Shown: piece by piece, positions 29,814 to 41,343 of the stretch | Numbering within the stretch: the stretch's first letter is position 1 | Layout of the letters: every line of letters begins with the position of its first letter | DNA from: Drosophila persimilis | Lineage: Eukaryota > Arthropoda > Insecta > Diptera > Drosophilidae | Direction of reading: 5' to 3' | Assembly (NCBI RefSeq): GCF_003286085.1 | Contig: NW_020825288.1 | Coordinates: 15,872,001 to 15,936,000, forward strand | Length of the DNA stretch: 64,000 bases | Position numbers and translations under genes: made by a program | Notes under the pieces: generated by a model | What the model saw: only the letters and a program-made list of their open reading frames with translations | Database searches by the model: none | Told to the model about the DNA's origin: nothing

Positions 29814-30807
29814 TATTAGTATTACATACATTGTAAATATTTTAATTTTCTTACATTTGTGTGTGTGGATAAGGACTATTGTACGTCTGATCTAATTCAG
29901 GTGAACCTTTCATGTTTTAAAATCAGTTTGTTACTGAACTTAAACCGATATAAATAGTTTATTTTGTAAGCGAAATCTTACCTTAAAGTATAACATATAA
30001 GAATTTTTTTTTCTTTTGTGGATGTAACGTACAATACCTTGTGAAATATGAAAGATGAGTGTTGTTATAGAAAGCCTCCACCGAGGATAAAGAGATTGAC
30101 TACATTCATAGTAAATTGAATATTCAAAGCTATGAAAAGCAAAATATTTAATTTTAGTTAAAGGTTTCGAACAGTTCTGCCTATTACAGGTAAACTCTGT
30201 ACAATCAGTTTCTTTTTGAGCGGATCTATGACAACCGCATGAGATGTAATTGTCTCTTTCTTTAAGACGTTGCTAATTAAATGTTTCACATAACTATGCA
30301 TACGAGTAGTCGGTCAACCAAAACTTAGATCTGTACAAAATACTGAAAGCGGGTCAATGGCTGTGTTTTGACTGTTGGCCTCTCCATACTTGATTAATGG
30401 AGACAGTCTAGCCGACTATTTGGGATTCTACCTGACTGATCAGCGCCGCCGAATAGCTTGCTTTCATTTGAGCGCTGTGCTGATAATTCCCCGAACTCCC
30501 GCACAGAGGGTTGTTGTTGATTTATTTTTACACACGTGTAGGCGATCATCCTTCAGAACGATCCGGTCTCTCCAACGAGCCGTAATCTCCAAGTGCCCAT
30601 GTCGTCGACAGTGTTCGGGGTTCGGTTCACTTGTTCGCATAACGTTTTCGTTGGCAGCGCGAGACGGTTGTGTTTTTCGGCGTTCGCATGAATTTCTCGG
30701 TGGAAATTTGAAAACTTGTTTGACTCACTTTATTTGTGCATTAGTAATTGCATGCAAAAACAACGCTTATATAGCCATTGGTACTGAGAGATACTGCCTA
30801 CAGCACG
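29814..30807 (+). other. Cox20 3' UTR and rosy promoter region
   Basis: No gene seen. AT-rich 3' UTR sequence occupies the first 200 bp. From 30300 to 30807 lies the rosy upstream region, with unique mixed sequence and no long repeats. I see no strong TATA box just upstream of the rosy start. Confidence 0.6.
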
Positions 30808-33800
30808 ATGTCGGGCCAGCAAAAAACTTCGGAGCTGGTGTTTTTTGTGAATGGAAAGAAGGTATGGGTATGGCTGGAAGATACAGACACTGGGGCACAG
30901 CACACTTGTAGCACGCGTATCTTTGCGTGTTTCAAATGGGTAAACCCTATTTTAATCTGCTGTTCACCCCCTATATCGGGCATTTTGACGTTTTATTACG
31001 ATAATTTATTTTTAACTGCCGTTTATGCAATTCGACGTGTTTCTCAATTGATAGTGTCGAAGTCGGAGAATATTTTATTTATTGCGTTCGCGGCGCTGAT
31101 AACAATTGACCCCCCTTTAGAAAGGGTCGTTGTTTGCTTGTGGCCCCGCCGCACCTTATCTGGCCCACTAAAAACAACAGACGGGGGTCTGTCAATGGAA
31201 TGACGTGACGCCGCACTGAGAATAATTTTATGGGGAGCGTACTATATACTTGGTATGTACGGCTAGAGCTCCTAATCCAGAAATACTATCGGGATTTAGA
31301 CTGTTTACTGTGTGCCGCCCGCGTGTGCGAAATTAGCATCGTAGTGGAGTGCTATCCAAATAAATGTTAGCCAATAAGTCAACTAGTGTTAGCGCAGAGC
31401 AATTAAAATTCTCAAAGGCAGGTGCCAGTCTCAACTACCGAGCGGAATAGCAATAAACAAAGTGTGGTTCCCTTCCCTCGTGTCTTAGATAGTGATAGTG
31501 ATATTCGTAACAGACTTTATTGGCCCAGGGCTGGGAAATGGGCTTACAGCAGTCATACAGATTACACAAGTCAAGAGAACTCTCAACTGGCATGTTGGCT
31601 CTAATGAATGTGGCCGAAGAATTCGGTATCTACTACCTATTATCTATCTATTGAAGATATCGTTCCGTCTGTCTTTTGCCATGAGCAAAAGGATATCTAA
31701 GATTGTGAATATGAGGTGTGATATAGCCTTGTTCCTAACGAACGAGTCTAATACAACAATAAAACGCTCTCCATTCTACAAAACTGGTCAGGGCACACAC
31801 CCATTAAGTGCTTGAAGTATCTGAGACCAGTTTGAAGTCATAAATCCACTTTATTTCATTTGATTTTCAGGTAACGGATACGAATCCCGATCCCGAATGC
31901 ACGCTCCTAACGTACCTGCGAGATAAGCTCCGTCTGTGCGGCACGAAGCTGGGATGTGCCGAAGGTGGGTGCGGCGCCTGCACGGTGATGATATCCCGAA
32001 TGGATCGTGGCCAGAACAAGATCAGGCATCTGGCAGTCAACGCTTGCCTCACGCCCGTCTGTGCCATGCACGGGTGCGCCGTGACCACGGTGGAGGGAAT
32101 CGGCAGCACCAGGACTCGGCTGCATCCTGTCCAGGAGCGATTGGCCAAGGCCCATGGGTCGCAGTGCGGATTCTGCACGCCGGGAATAGTGATGTCCATG
32201 TACGCTCTGCTGCGAAGCTCCGAGCAACCTTCGATGCGGGACCTGGAGGTGGCGTTCCAGGGCAATCTGTGCCGCTGCACCGGCTACCGGCCCATCCTCG
32301 AGGGCTACAAGACCTTCACAAAGGAGTTCGCCTGCGGAATGGGCGACAAATGCTGCAAAGTAAACGGCAAGGGATGTGGAGGCGGCGACGACACGCAATC
32401 CGTGACGGATGACACTTTGTTTGAGCGCAGCCAATTCCAGCCCCTCGACCCCAGCCAGGAACCCATATTCCCCCCCGAGCTCCAGCTGACCCCGACCTAT
32501 GACAGCGAGAGTCTGATCTTCAGTTCAGAGCGCGTCACCTGGTACCGTCCGACCACCCTGCAGGAGCTTCTCCAGCTGAAGTCTGATCATCCGTCAGCCA
32601 AGCTGGTGGTGGGAAACACGGAGGTCGGGGTGGAGGTCAAGTTCAAGCACTTTCTCTACCCCCACCTCATTAATCCCACGCAGGTGCCGGAGCTGCTGGA
32701 GGTATGCGAGTCGGAGGAGAGCATTTACTTCGGGGCTGCCGTAAGCCTGATGGAGATCGACGCCCTTCTCCGCCAGCGAATCGAGGAGCTCCCGGAGGCG
32801 CAGACCCGCCTCTTTCAATGTGCCGTGGATATGCTGCACTACTTTGCCGGCAAGCAGATCCGCAACGTGGCCTGTCTAGGCGGTAACATCATGACGGGCA
32901 GCCCGATCTCGGACATGAATCCTGTGCTGACAGCCGCCGGCGCTCGCTTGGAGGTAGCAAGTCTAGTCGGCGGCAAAACAAGCCACCGGACTGTTCACAT
33001 GGGCACTGGCTTCTTCACCGGGTACCGGCGCAACGTCATCGAACCCCACGAGGTTTTGCTGGGCATCCACTTCCAGAAGACCACACCGGACCAGCATATT
33101 GTGGCTTTCAAGCAGGCTCGTCGTCGCGACGACGACATAGCCATTGTCAATGCCGCCGTCAACGTCCGATTTGAGCCCCGGACCAATGTGGTGGCGGAGA
33201 TCTCCATGGCCTTCGGAGGCATGGCCCCCACCACGGTGCTGGCGCCTCGCACCTCCCAATTGATGGTCAAGCAGCCTTTGGATCATCACCTGGTGGAGCG
33301 CGTGGCGGAGGGCCTGTGTGGAGAGCTTCCATTGGCAGCTTCCGCTCCGGGCGGCATGATTGCCTATCGCCGGGCTCTGGTGGTCAGTCTCATCTTCAAG
33401 GCCTACCTCTCCATCAGTCGCAAGCTGAGCGAGGCTGGGATCATTTCTACGGACGCTATTCCGGCGGAGGAGCGCAGCGGGGCTGAGCTCTTCCACACAC
33501 CCGTCCTGCGTAGCGCACAGCTCTTTGAGCGGGTCTGCAGCGAACAGCCCGTATGCGATCCTATCGGAAGGCCGGAGGTGCATGCCGCAGCCCTGAAACA
33601 GGCCACAGGCGAGGCCATATACACGGACGACATTCCCCGCATGGATGGAGAGCTTTATCTGGGACTCGTGCTGAGCACAAAGCCGCGGGCCAAGATCACC
33701 CAACTGGATGCCAGCGAGGCCCTGGCCCTGGAGGGAGTGCATGCGTTCTTCAGCCACAAGGATCTGACGGAGCACGAGAACGAGGTGGGTCCTGTGTTCC

Positions 33801-36043
33801 ACGACGAGCACGTATTCGCAGCCGCCGAGGTGCATTGCTACGGACAGATCGTGGGCGCCGTGGCGGCCGACAACAAGGCGCTGGCTCAGCGCGCGGCGCG
33901 TCTCGTGCGTGTCGAGTACGAGGAGCTCGCTCCGGTGATTGTCACCATCGAGCAGGCCATTGAGCACGGCTCCTACTTTCCGGACTATCCGCGCTACGTG
34001 AACAAGGGAAATGTGGAAGAGGCCTTCGCCGCGGCGGAGCACACGTACGAGGGAAGCTGTCGCATGGGTGGGCAGGAGCACTTCTACCTGGAGACCCACG
34101 CGGCTGTGGCCGTGCCCCGCGACAGCGACGAGCTGGAGCTCTTCTGCTCCACTCAGCATCCGTCCGAGGTGCAGAAGCTAGTGGCGCATGTGACCACGCT
34201 GCCAGCACACCGAGTGGTTTGCCGGGCCAAGCGCTTGGGAGGCGGGTTCGGCGGCAAGGAGTCTCGGGGCATATCCGTGGCTCTGCCCGTGGCCTTGGCT
34301 GCCTACAGGCTGCGTCGCCCAGTGCGCTGCATGCTCGACCGCGACGAGGACATGCTGATCACCGGCACCCGCCACCCGTTCCTCTTCAAGTACAAGGTGG
34401 CCTTCGCCAGCGACGGGCTCATCACAGCCTGTGACATTGAGTGCTACAACAATGCCGGCTGGTCCATGGATCTGTCCTTTTCGGTGAGTCTTCTCGAGCC
34501 AATGCTAACACAGCGATATAACCCATTCGATGGATTCGATTTCAGGTGCTGGAGCGGGCCATGTACCACTTCGAGAACTGCTACCGCATTCCCAATGTGC
34601 GCGTCGGGGGTTGGGTCTGCAAGACGAATCTTCCCTCGAACACGGCTTTCAGAGGATTTGGCGGACCCCAGGGCATGTTTGCCGGCGAGCACATAATCAG
34701 GGACGTGGCCCGGATCGTGGGGCGCGATGTACTGGATGTGATGCGTCTGAATTTCTACAAGACGGGCGACATCACCCACTACAACCAGAAGCTGGAGCAC
34801 TTTCCCATCGAGCGCTGCCTGGATGACTGTCTGGCGCAGTCGCGTTACCACGAGAAGCGCACAGAGATCGCCAAGTTCAACCGGGAGAACCGATGGCGCA
34901 AGCGCGGCATGGCCGTCATTCCGACCAAGTATGGAATCGCCTTCGGGGTGATGCATCTGAACCAGGCGGGGGCCCTAATCAACGTCTACGGCGATGGCTC
35001 CGTGCTGCTTTCGCATGGAGGCGTCGAGATTGGCCAGGGTCTGAACACCAAGATGATTCAGTGCGCAGCCCGGGCTCTGGGCATCCCCATTGAGCTGATC
35101 CACATCTCAGAGACTGCCACCGACAAGGTGCCGAACACCTCGCCCACAGCGGCCAGTGTGGGCTCCGACCTCAATGGAATGGCCGTGCTGGACGCTTGCG
35201 AGAAGCTCAACAAGCGACTGGCACCGATTAAGGAAGCCCTGCCGCAGGGCACATGGCAGGAGTGGATCAACAAAGCGTACTTTGACCGGGTCAGCCTCTC
35301 GGCAACTGGATTTTATGCGATGCCCGGCATTGGCTACCATCCGGAGACGAATCCCAACGCTCGCACCTACAGCTACTACACCAACGGGGTGGGCATCAGC
35401 GTTGTGGAGATCGACTGTCTGACAGGCGATCACCAGGTTCTCAGCACGGACATTGTGATGGACATCGGATCGAGCATCAACCCGGCCATTGACATCGGCC
35501 AGATCGAGGGCGCCTTCATGCAGGGCTATGGCCTCTTCACGCTCGAGGAGCTCATGTACTCGCCGCAGGGCATGCTCTATTCCCGAGGTCCTGGCATGTA
35601 CAAGCTGCCCGGCTTCGCCGACATTCCCGGCGAGTTCAATGTCAGCCTGCTGACTGGTGCCCCCAACCCGCGCGCTGTCTACTCCTCAAAGGTGACATAC
35701 TCCTCCCTTTCCTGGCATTAAACATCGTATGTAAATACCACTTTTTGTCCCTTGCAGGCCGTAGGCGAACCTCCGCTCTTCATTGGCTCATCGGCTTTCT
35801 TTGCCATCAAGGAGGCCATTGCAGCTGCTCGCCAAGAGCAGGGCTTGACTGGGGATTTCCCCCTGGAGGCGCCCTCAACCTCCGCACGCATTCGCATGGC
35901 CTGCCAGGATAAATTTACTAATCTGGTAGGTTTTCCCCACAAAGATTCATCAAAGAAAACCATAGACAAATAATTCTACCCAATTATTTCAGCTCGAGAT
36001 TCCCGAGGAAGGCAGCTTTACTCCTTGGAATATTGTGCCCTAA
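30808..36043 (+). CDS. ry: Xanthine dehydrogenase (rosy)
   Basis: The exons are 30808-30861, 31871-34483, 34546-35691, 35758-35925 and 35993-36043, encoding 1343 residues with every intron in phase 0. The homodimeric molybdo-flavoenzyme oxidises hypoxanthine to xanthine to urate with NAD+ and also makes the red eye pigment drosopterin pathway product isoxanthopterin. Domains in order are: a plant-type 2Fe-2S domain ([15 protein letters not shown]), a second 2Fe-2S domain (CGFCTPG, CRCTG), an FAD domain (about 240-580, [11 protein letters not shown] and [14 protein letters not shown]), and the molybdopterin domain with [22 protein letters not shown] and [12 protein letters not shown]. Intron 1 is about 1 kb; the others are 62-67 bp. 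AATAAA is at 36110. Confidence 0.98.
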
Positions 36044-37768
36044 GGATTGATCCCGCACTCTGCGACATTTCGTATTTTACTGCACGTGACTTTGTACATA
36101 GTTCAATCGAATAAATATTTGACATCTAAATTCGCATAAAGCTGTTAGTAAAAGGGGTTTTCGTATTGATGTAGGAAAGGCAGAGGGATGTATATGCACA
36201 TATACTCGTAGCAATGGAGGCCTAGCTGCTATTGTCTGCTTGATCTCTCCAATCGCCTCTACATCGTGGAGTACGCAAATCCGAATGGTGGTCAATGGGC
36301 AGGGTAGCATATACCCAAAACTATATTTCAACGTATACAAATCGTATCCGATCCTTATCAAACAATCACATAATTTGTTTCTAATGACCCTACGATTCCC
36401 AATTCTCCAAGTCACTCAGATGTTTCATACCTTTGGGATGGATGGTGCATTAAAAGCTGACATTAACTATGGACATGCATCGCTTGGATGGGTTTTATCT
36501 ATTGCAGGCGGCAATAGTGCAGCAGCACTATTCAGCAAACTAAGTATCCTCATCTCCAGTTCCCAAGCCTCACCAGATAGGTACGGTACTGCCACATTTG
36601 CTGTGGCAACTCCTGCAGTTAACACGTTCCCACTGCCTACAGAGCGGGAAAATACCTCCGTATCCCTCCGTAAGCTGGCTGCTTTGAATCTATCAGTTAC
36701 GAAAGGGAAGCGAATACAAAATCAGATTGCTAATAAATTTAAATATATTATATATGTACATACAAGTATGTGTACAAATATAACCATAAAAAAAGAGTCA
36801 CTATATACAATATAATAAAAAGACTTTAAAGGGTGGCTAATTGGACACAATCAACTTGATTTGATCTTTAATTGCACGTAACTATGTATAGTTTGACCTT
36901 CCTTTTGATTTGAATGTTGATTTATAAAAATCACCTATGCACGTTCTTCATACCCACATCGAATAGTGAAATAAAGTTAATTTTCTCGAAATATACAATT
37001 AAATTGATTTATGGGCACATGTTGATTTCATTAATTAATTTTTTTAATTGTTTACTTTTTCAACAGACACATACACACCCGCAAAGTAATGTGTCGGTAA
37101 TGTTTTGGCAACTTTTTTTTGTCTAAAATACAAATGAAACAAGTAGGTCTAACGTTATAATATTTATTTATACCGGCGGCTTAGGTGAAAACCATTGCTC
37201 GCTCTTATGCCCGGCCAGATAAATGTTCACGAAACGAGATCGGTATGCAAACTTTACGGAGAGAGATCTCAGCATAGAACTGATTCAAAATACACAAGGT
37301 GTTCCGCTAATACTCTTTCGGGACTTATTTTACGCTCAGCACTACTTAAAGCGCTTTGACGCCATTTTTGATGAGAGAGAGAAGAACATGCACCTAGCGC
37401 TTCGGTCTCTGCTTGAATTTTGACATTTCACTTTTTTCTCGATGCCTATTGGTCTTATATAAATCGAGTCTAGTACACGCTTAGGATGATTTAGATCAGA
37501 TGGTCAGATCGATATAAATAAAGAATACTCCTGAGTATTCAGTACTTAAATCCGTTCGTTATGAATATGGAAGAAATATTATAAACTTTGTGATATGATA
37601 GGATACGGAGAGACTGGTCAAAATTAAATGACTCTATACTACACCCTCGCAAATAATAATTCCACACTTGCGTGAGTAGACAGAATGAAAGACGGGTTTT
37701 TAGCGCTCACTTGGCGAGCATCTTTCATTCGGAATCTGGACGGCTGAGCGCGTGGACAAGTGGCAGCT
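36044..37768. other. rosy 3' UTR and intergenic DNA
   Basis: Mostly AT-rich. A frame open from 36285 to 36815 encodes an unrecognised protein fragment (for example GHASLGWVLSIAGG) without family support. An ORF of 66 codons at 37223-37423 (MFTKRDRYANFTERD) is also unrecognised. I treat both as unproven. The last 200 bp are the likely promoter of the first protease gene. Confidence 0.5.
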
Positions 37769-39290
37769 ATGCAATCGAGATATTCCCAGATGCTCACATT
37801 CGTTGCGACTTTGATACTGACTATAGTATCGGGACACGGCCGGCACTCTGGACATGGACACGGACAACGTGCTCACACAGCCTGGACCGGAGTGGTCCCG
37901 TCCTACGTTTCGTTCGACATGTACGGGAACTGCTATGCGCACGATCGTCCCTTGGTGGGACGTTGTGTGAGATATAGAGACTGCATCAGTGCGGTGCGAT
38001 CCGGCCATCAAGTGACTCCGCTATACTGTACATCGTCCGGACAGGAACTGCTTGTGTGTTGTCCCCACGGCGGATACGTGTTGGCGGAAACAATCCAATC
38101 AAAGAGTGAGCAAGGTGTGTGTGTCGAATGTGTCCCGAAACAGATTTAACCATCCCATCCGAAAGCTTGCTCGAAAGCCTACCAGAGAGGCAGACACAAG
38201 CGTAGACGCCGTCGCGATACGTCTGCAGATCCTGAGCTACAGGAAGTGGTGGAGCCCATTATTGAGCGCCTTAATCGCACCGAAAATCAAGTAGTGGGCG
38301 GCAGACTCACCCAGGAACACGAGCATCCCTACATGGTAACCGAAGAAAATACTCCATAGAAAATATATCTATCGAATCAAATGTATGTATTCTTCCAGTG
38401 TGCCCTCGGCTGGCGTTCTTTGCGGCACGGAAATGACAATTCCCACACCTGGGGTCTATCCCGATATGTGTTCAACTGTGGCTGTGTATTAATTTCGCGC
38501 AGATACGCCCTAACCGCCGGACACTGTGCGAACGTTGGCGGGTGAGCAGCAGCATCAGTAGATACGCGACGCAGCACCTGAAATGCTAATGAGTCTCTTG
38601 AACGAACAGGGAATCCCCGGCAGTGGCGTTGATTGGTGGCGTTGACTTGAACGACACCCGCGGCCAAAAAATTGAAATCAAGCATATCACACGGCATCCC
38701 CACTACGATGAGGAGACCCTCAGCAACGATCTGGCTGTGATCGAGCTGGCGAGGAGTGTTCACCATCCGGTGGCCTGTCTGTGGACCCAGGAATCTATCC
38801 CAGAACAACCCCTGACAGCCCTGGGGTACGGACAGACGAAGTTTGGTTAGTGCCTTGTTGACATTCCAAAAATGGAAAATTATACAAAAATATAAAATTC
38901 TTTAGCTGGACCCCACTCCAATGAGCTGCTGCAGGTGCTTCTGTATCCCCTGGACAATCCAAGATGCCAGCAGTACTTCCCAAATTCTGACAAGTTGAGC
39001 AATGGCCTCGGGCCTGGGCAGTTCTGCGCCGGCGACTCCTCTGGCCGCATGGACACCTGCCAGGTTAGTATAGAGTTGCCCTCTATCAATACCAATTTTC
39101 AATCTTCAATCTGCAGGGCGATTCGGGCGGTCCCCTTCTGCTCCTCCAGCACATGGGACACCGCCATCAAAGAGTACCCTACGTGGTGGGTCTCACCTCC
39201 TTTGGAGGCGCCTGTGCCACCGGGGAGCCTGGGATTTATGTGCGCATTGTCCACTATCTCCGCTGGATAGAGCAACTTGTTTGGCCTTGA
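37769..39290 (+). CDS. CLIP-domain S1 serine protease
   Basis: The exons are 37769-38114, 38166-38335, 38399-38541, 38610-38845, 38906-39063 and 39117-39290 (408 residues, phases consistent). A signal peptide (MLTFVATLILTIVSG) leads to a six-Cys CLIP domain (CYAHDRPLVGRCVRYRDC ... LLVCCP) and a very basic linker (HKRRRRRD). The trypsin-like domain follows with His (TAGHC), Asp (NDLAVIEL) and Ser (GDSGGP). Asp six residues before the catalytic Ser (MDTCQGDSGGP) predicts trypsin specificity. Activation would occur before VVGG in ENQVVGGRL, with Gln at P1, which is unusual. It is secreted and active in an extracellular cascade; the partner is unknown. It is a neighbour and probable paralogue of snake. 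Confidence 0.9.
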
Positions 39291-39547
39291 GTGATAATTT
39301 TCCCATACATATTGTACATTGATTTAATGAGTCCTTTTATTGGTTTTCCATTCAATATTATTCTTAACTTAAAATGTATTGTTGGGATCTCAGGTAGACC
39401 TAATGTTTTTAATTAATCAGTAAAGGGGACATTTGATGTCCCTAAAAAGTTTGAAAATATAAGCTTTTCAAAGAATATCGAACATAATCTGTGGATCTAT
39501 TTGTAAAACATTGTAACATTGTAAAGCTAGATTGTCTAGGACCAGGT

Positions 39548-41007
39548 CTAGCGCTGCTTGAACGCAATCTTCTCTATCCAGTCGAGGTAGCTGTATATCC
39601 TGGTGTAAACGCCCGGAGCATTGGGTGCCGCACAGAACTTGCCAAAGGACGTGATGCCGACGACAAAGGCCACGCAATTGTATTCCGGAAGAACGGCATG
39701 CAGAGGTCCGCCGGAGTCACCCTGGCACGTGTCCCTGCCACCTGGCAGGTAGCCGGCACAGAACTGGGCATCGATGATGCCGCGTGGCAGCCGTCGCTCC
39801 TTGCGGTACATCTGCTTGCATCGCTGCTGCGGTATCAGATCCAGGTTCACCTGTCGCAGGGCATTTGACTTGGCCCCGAGGAATTCGGTGCGCCCCCAGC
39901 CAGCGGCCACGACGCTTTTGATCTGCAGCTCCGGCACTTGCCAGAGGCACGCGGGACGCACCTGATCCGAAAGCTGGGCCCGCTTGGTTAGCTTTAGCAG
40001 AGCAATGTCGTGGTAGTAGGAGGAGGATCGATACTTCGGATGCAAGATGATGATTAGGATCTTGATGTCCTGCTGCGCCGCACTGGTCACATTCAGCTGC
40101 TGAACACCTAGGCGAACCATGTCCGGGGGCTTGCTGGAAAGAGGACATATCCGATATAGTTGTGACCGAGCAGGAATTTGCCACTTACCTACCCGAGGTG
40201 GCACAGTGGGCGGCCGTCAGGACGTAGAGCTCGCTGACCAGCGTGCCGCCGCAGCCCCATTTGATATCGCCGCTGCCTTGCGTCCAACCCAAGGCGGTCA
40301 TGTGTGGAAAGAGGCCGTGTCGCGTGGGTGTGCCACCCACTATCAGAGGCACGCTGGGCACGCACTGTTTCCCGGAGAATGTTCTGCCGGCATCGGCCAG
40401 CTGCAGGCGCCTAGTGGCAGAGTTGTACTCCTGGCATTCTGGGGGAGACCGCTGATAATAGAGCTGCAGTGTTGCACTCACTGATCCACTCACTTGTTGC
40501 ACTGATGCGCTGGGCCAGGATATGCTTGTCGGCCAGGGGGCAGCAGATAACCGGCACGTTGTTCCGATGGGTGCAAATGTCAATGCGGGTGCCGTGCACC
40601 CGATACTCCCGTATCACATGCAGGCACTGGTAGGCCAGGATGCAGTAGCCACTGCGTCCGTCAAAGCTGCGCCGACAGAAGGCTCCTTCGTGCAGCACTT
40701 CGGAGGCCGGTGGCATCACTTCAGCGTCGTCATCGAATTTCAAATAGCTTTCCTCCCTTTCCTCTCCTGACGCCGCTGCCGGCGCTCCTTCCTGCTGCGT
40801 CCAAGGATCACCGAGTCGAGTGTACTTGGTGGTCTGGTAGTTGATGATCTCAATGGCATCTAGCGCTGAAAGAATGAGATGAGACGAGAATAAGGGCAAA
40901 GATTTCGGCTTGTAACTACCCCACGTACCTTCCAGACGACGCGACAGGTAGAGGAGCAGCAGGCAGGTCAGCTGGAGGTGGATGATTGGGGGCCAGAGCA
41001 CCATCAT
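39548..41007 (-). CDS. snk: Snake, CLIP-domain protease of the dorsal-ventral cascade
   Basis: The minus-strand exons are 40929-41007, 40494-40865, 40189-40438 and 39548-40133, giving 428 residues with consistent phases. Snake is secreted into the perivitelline space, is activated by Gastrulation defective, and cleaves Easter to produce active Spatzle for Toll. The protein has a signal peptide (LQLTCLLLLYLSRRLE), an acidic linker, a CLIP domain (FCRRSFDGRSGYC ... VICCP), the IVGG start of the catalytic domain after VPSVPL, His (LTAAHC), Asp (YYHDIALLKL) and Ser (GRDTCQGDSGGP). The C-terminus WIEKIAFKQR matches D. melanogaster snake. Leu at P1 of the activation site agrees with the known snake sequence. 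It is divergent from the next protease, with 336 bp between start codons. Confidence 0.95.
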
Positions 41008-41343
41008 TCTACTGGCATTTGCGAATAAGTGAACACATTCCACAGCACAGAATCGACAGCCTACGAGTATGCCCGGATAAGATGCAAAGATTGGTTTTGG
41101 GATCTGTTGTGCGTGATATTTTGGCCACCACTGTCCCAAAACAAACCCTTGTGTGTCTGTGTGGATTTTTGTTTAATGTATTTTTGTTTTTTTGTTAATT
41201 AATGCGGGCGCTCAATTAGAAATTCGGCTGAATATCAATAAAACGTTTTGCTTGAACTGTGTATCTTTCCTCGTGAAAGACCCCGGCGCTCGAGTCTCAG
41301 TCGCAACAGTTGTATTCGGTCGGTCAAGCGGGTGAGACGTGCG

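Noticed and set aside
31867-34208. Long minus-strand ORFs across rosy
   Set aside because: They are antisense shadows of the GC-rich third positions of the Xdh exons.
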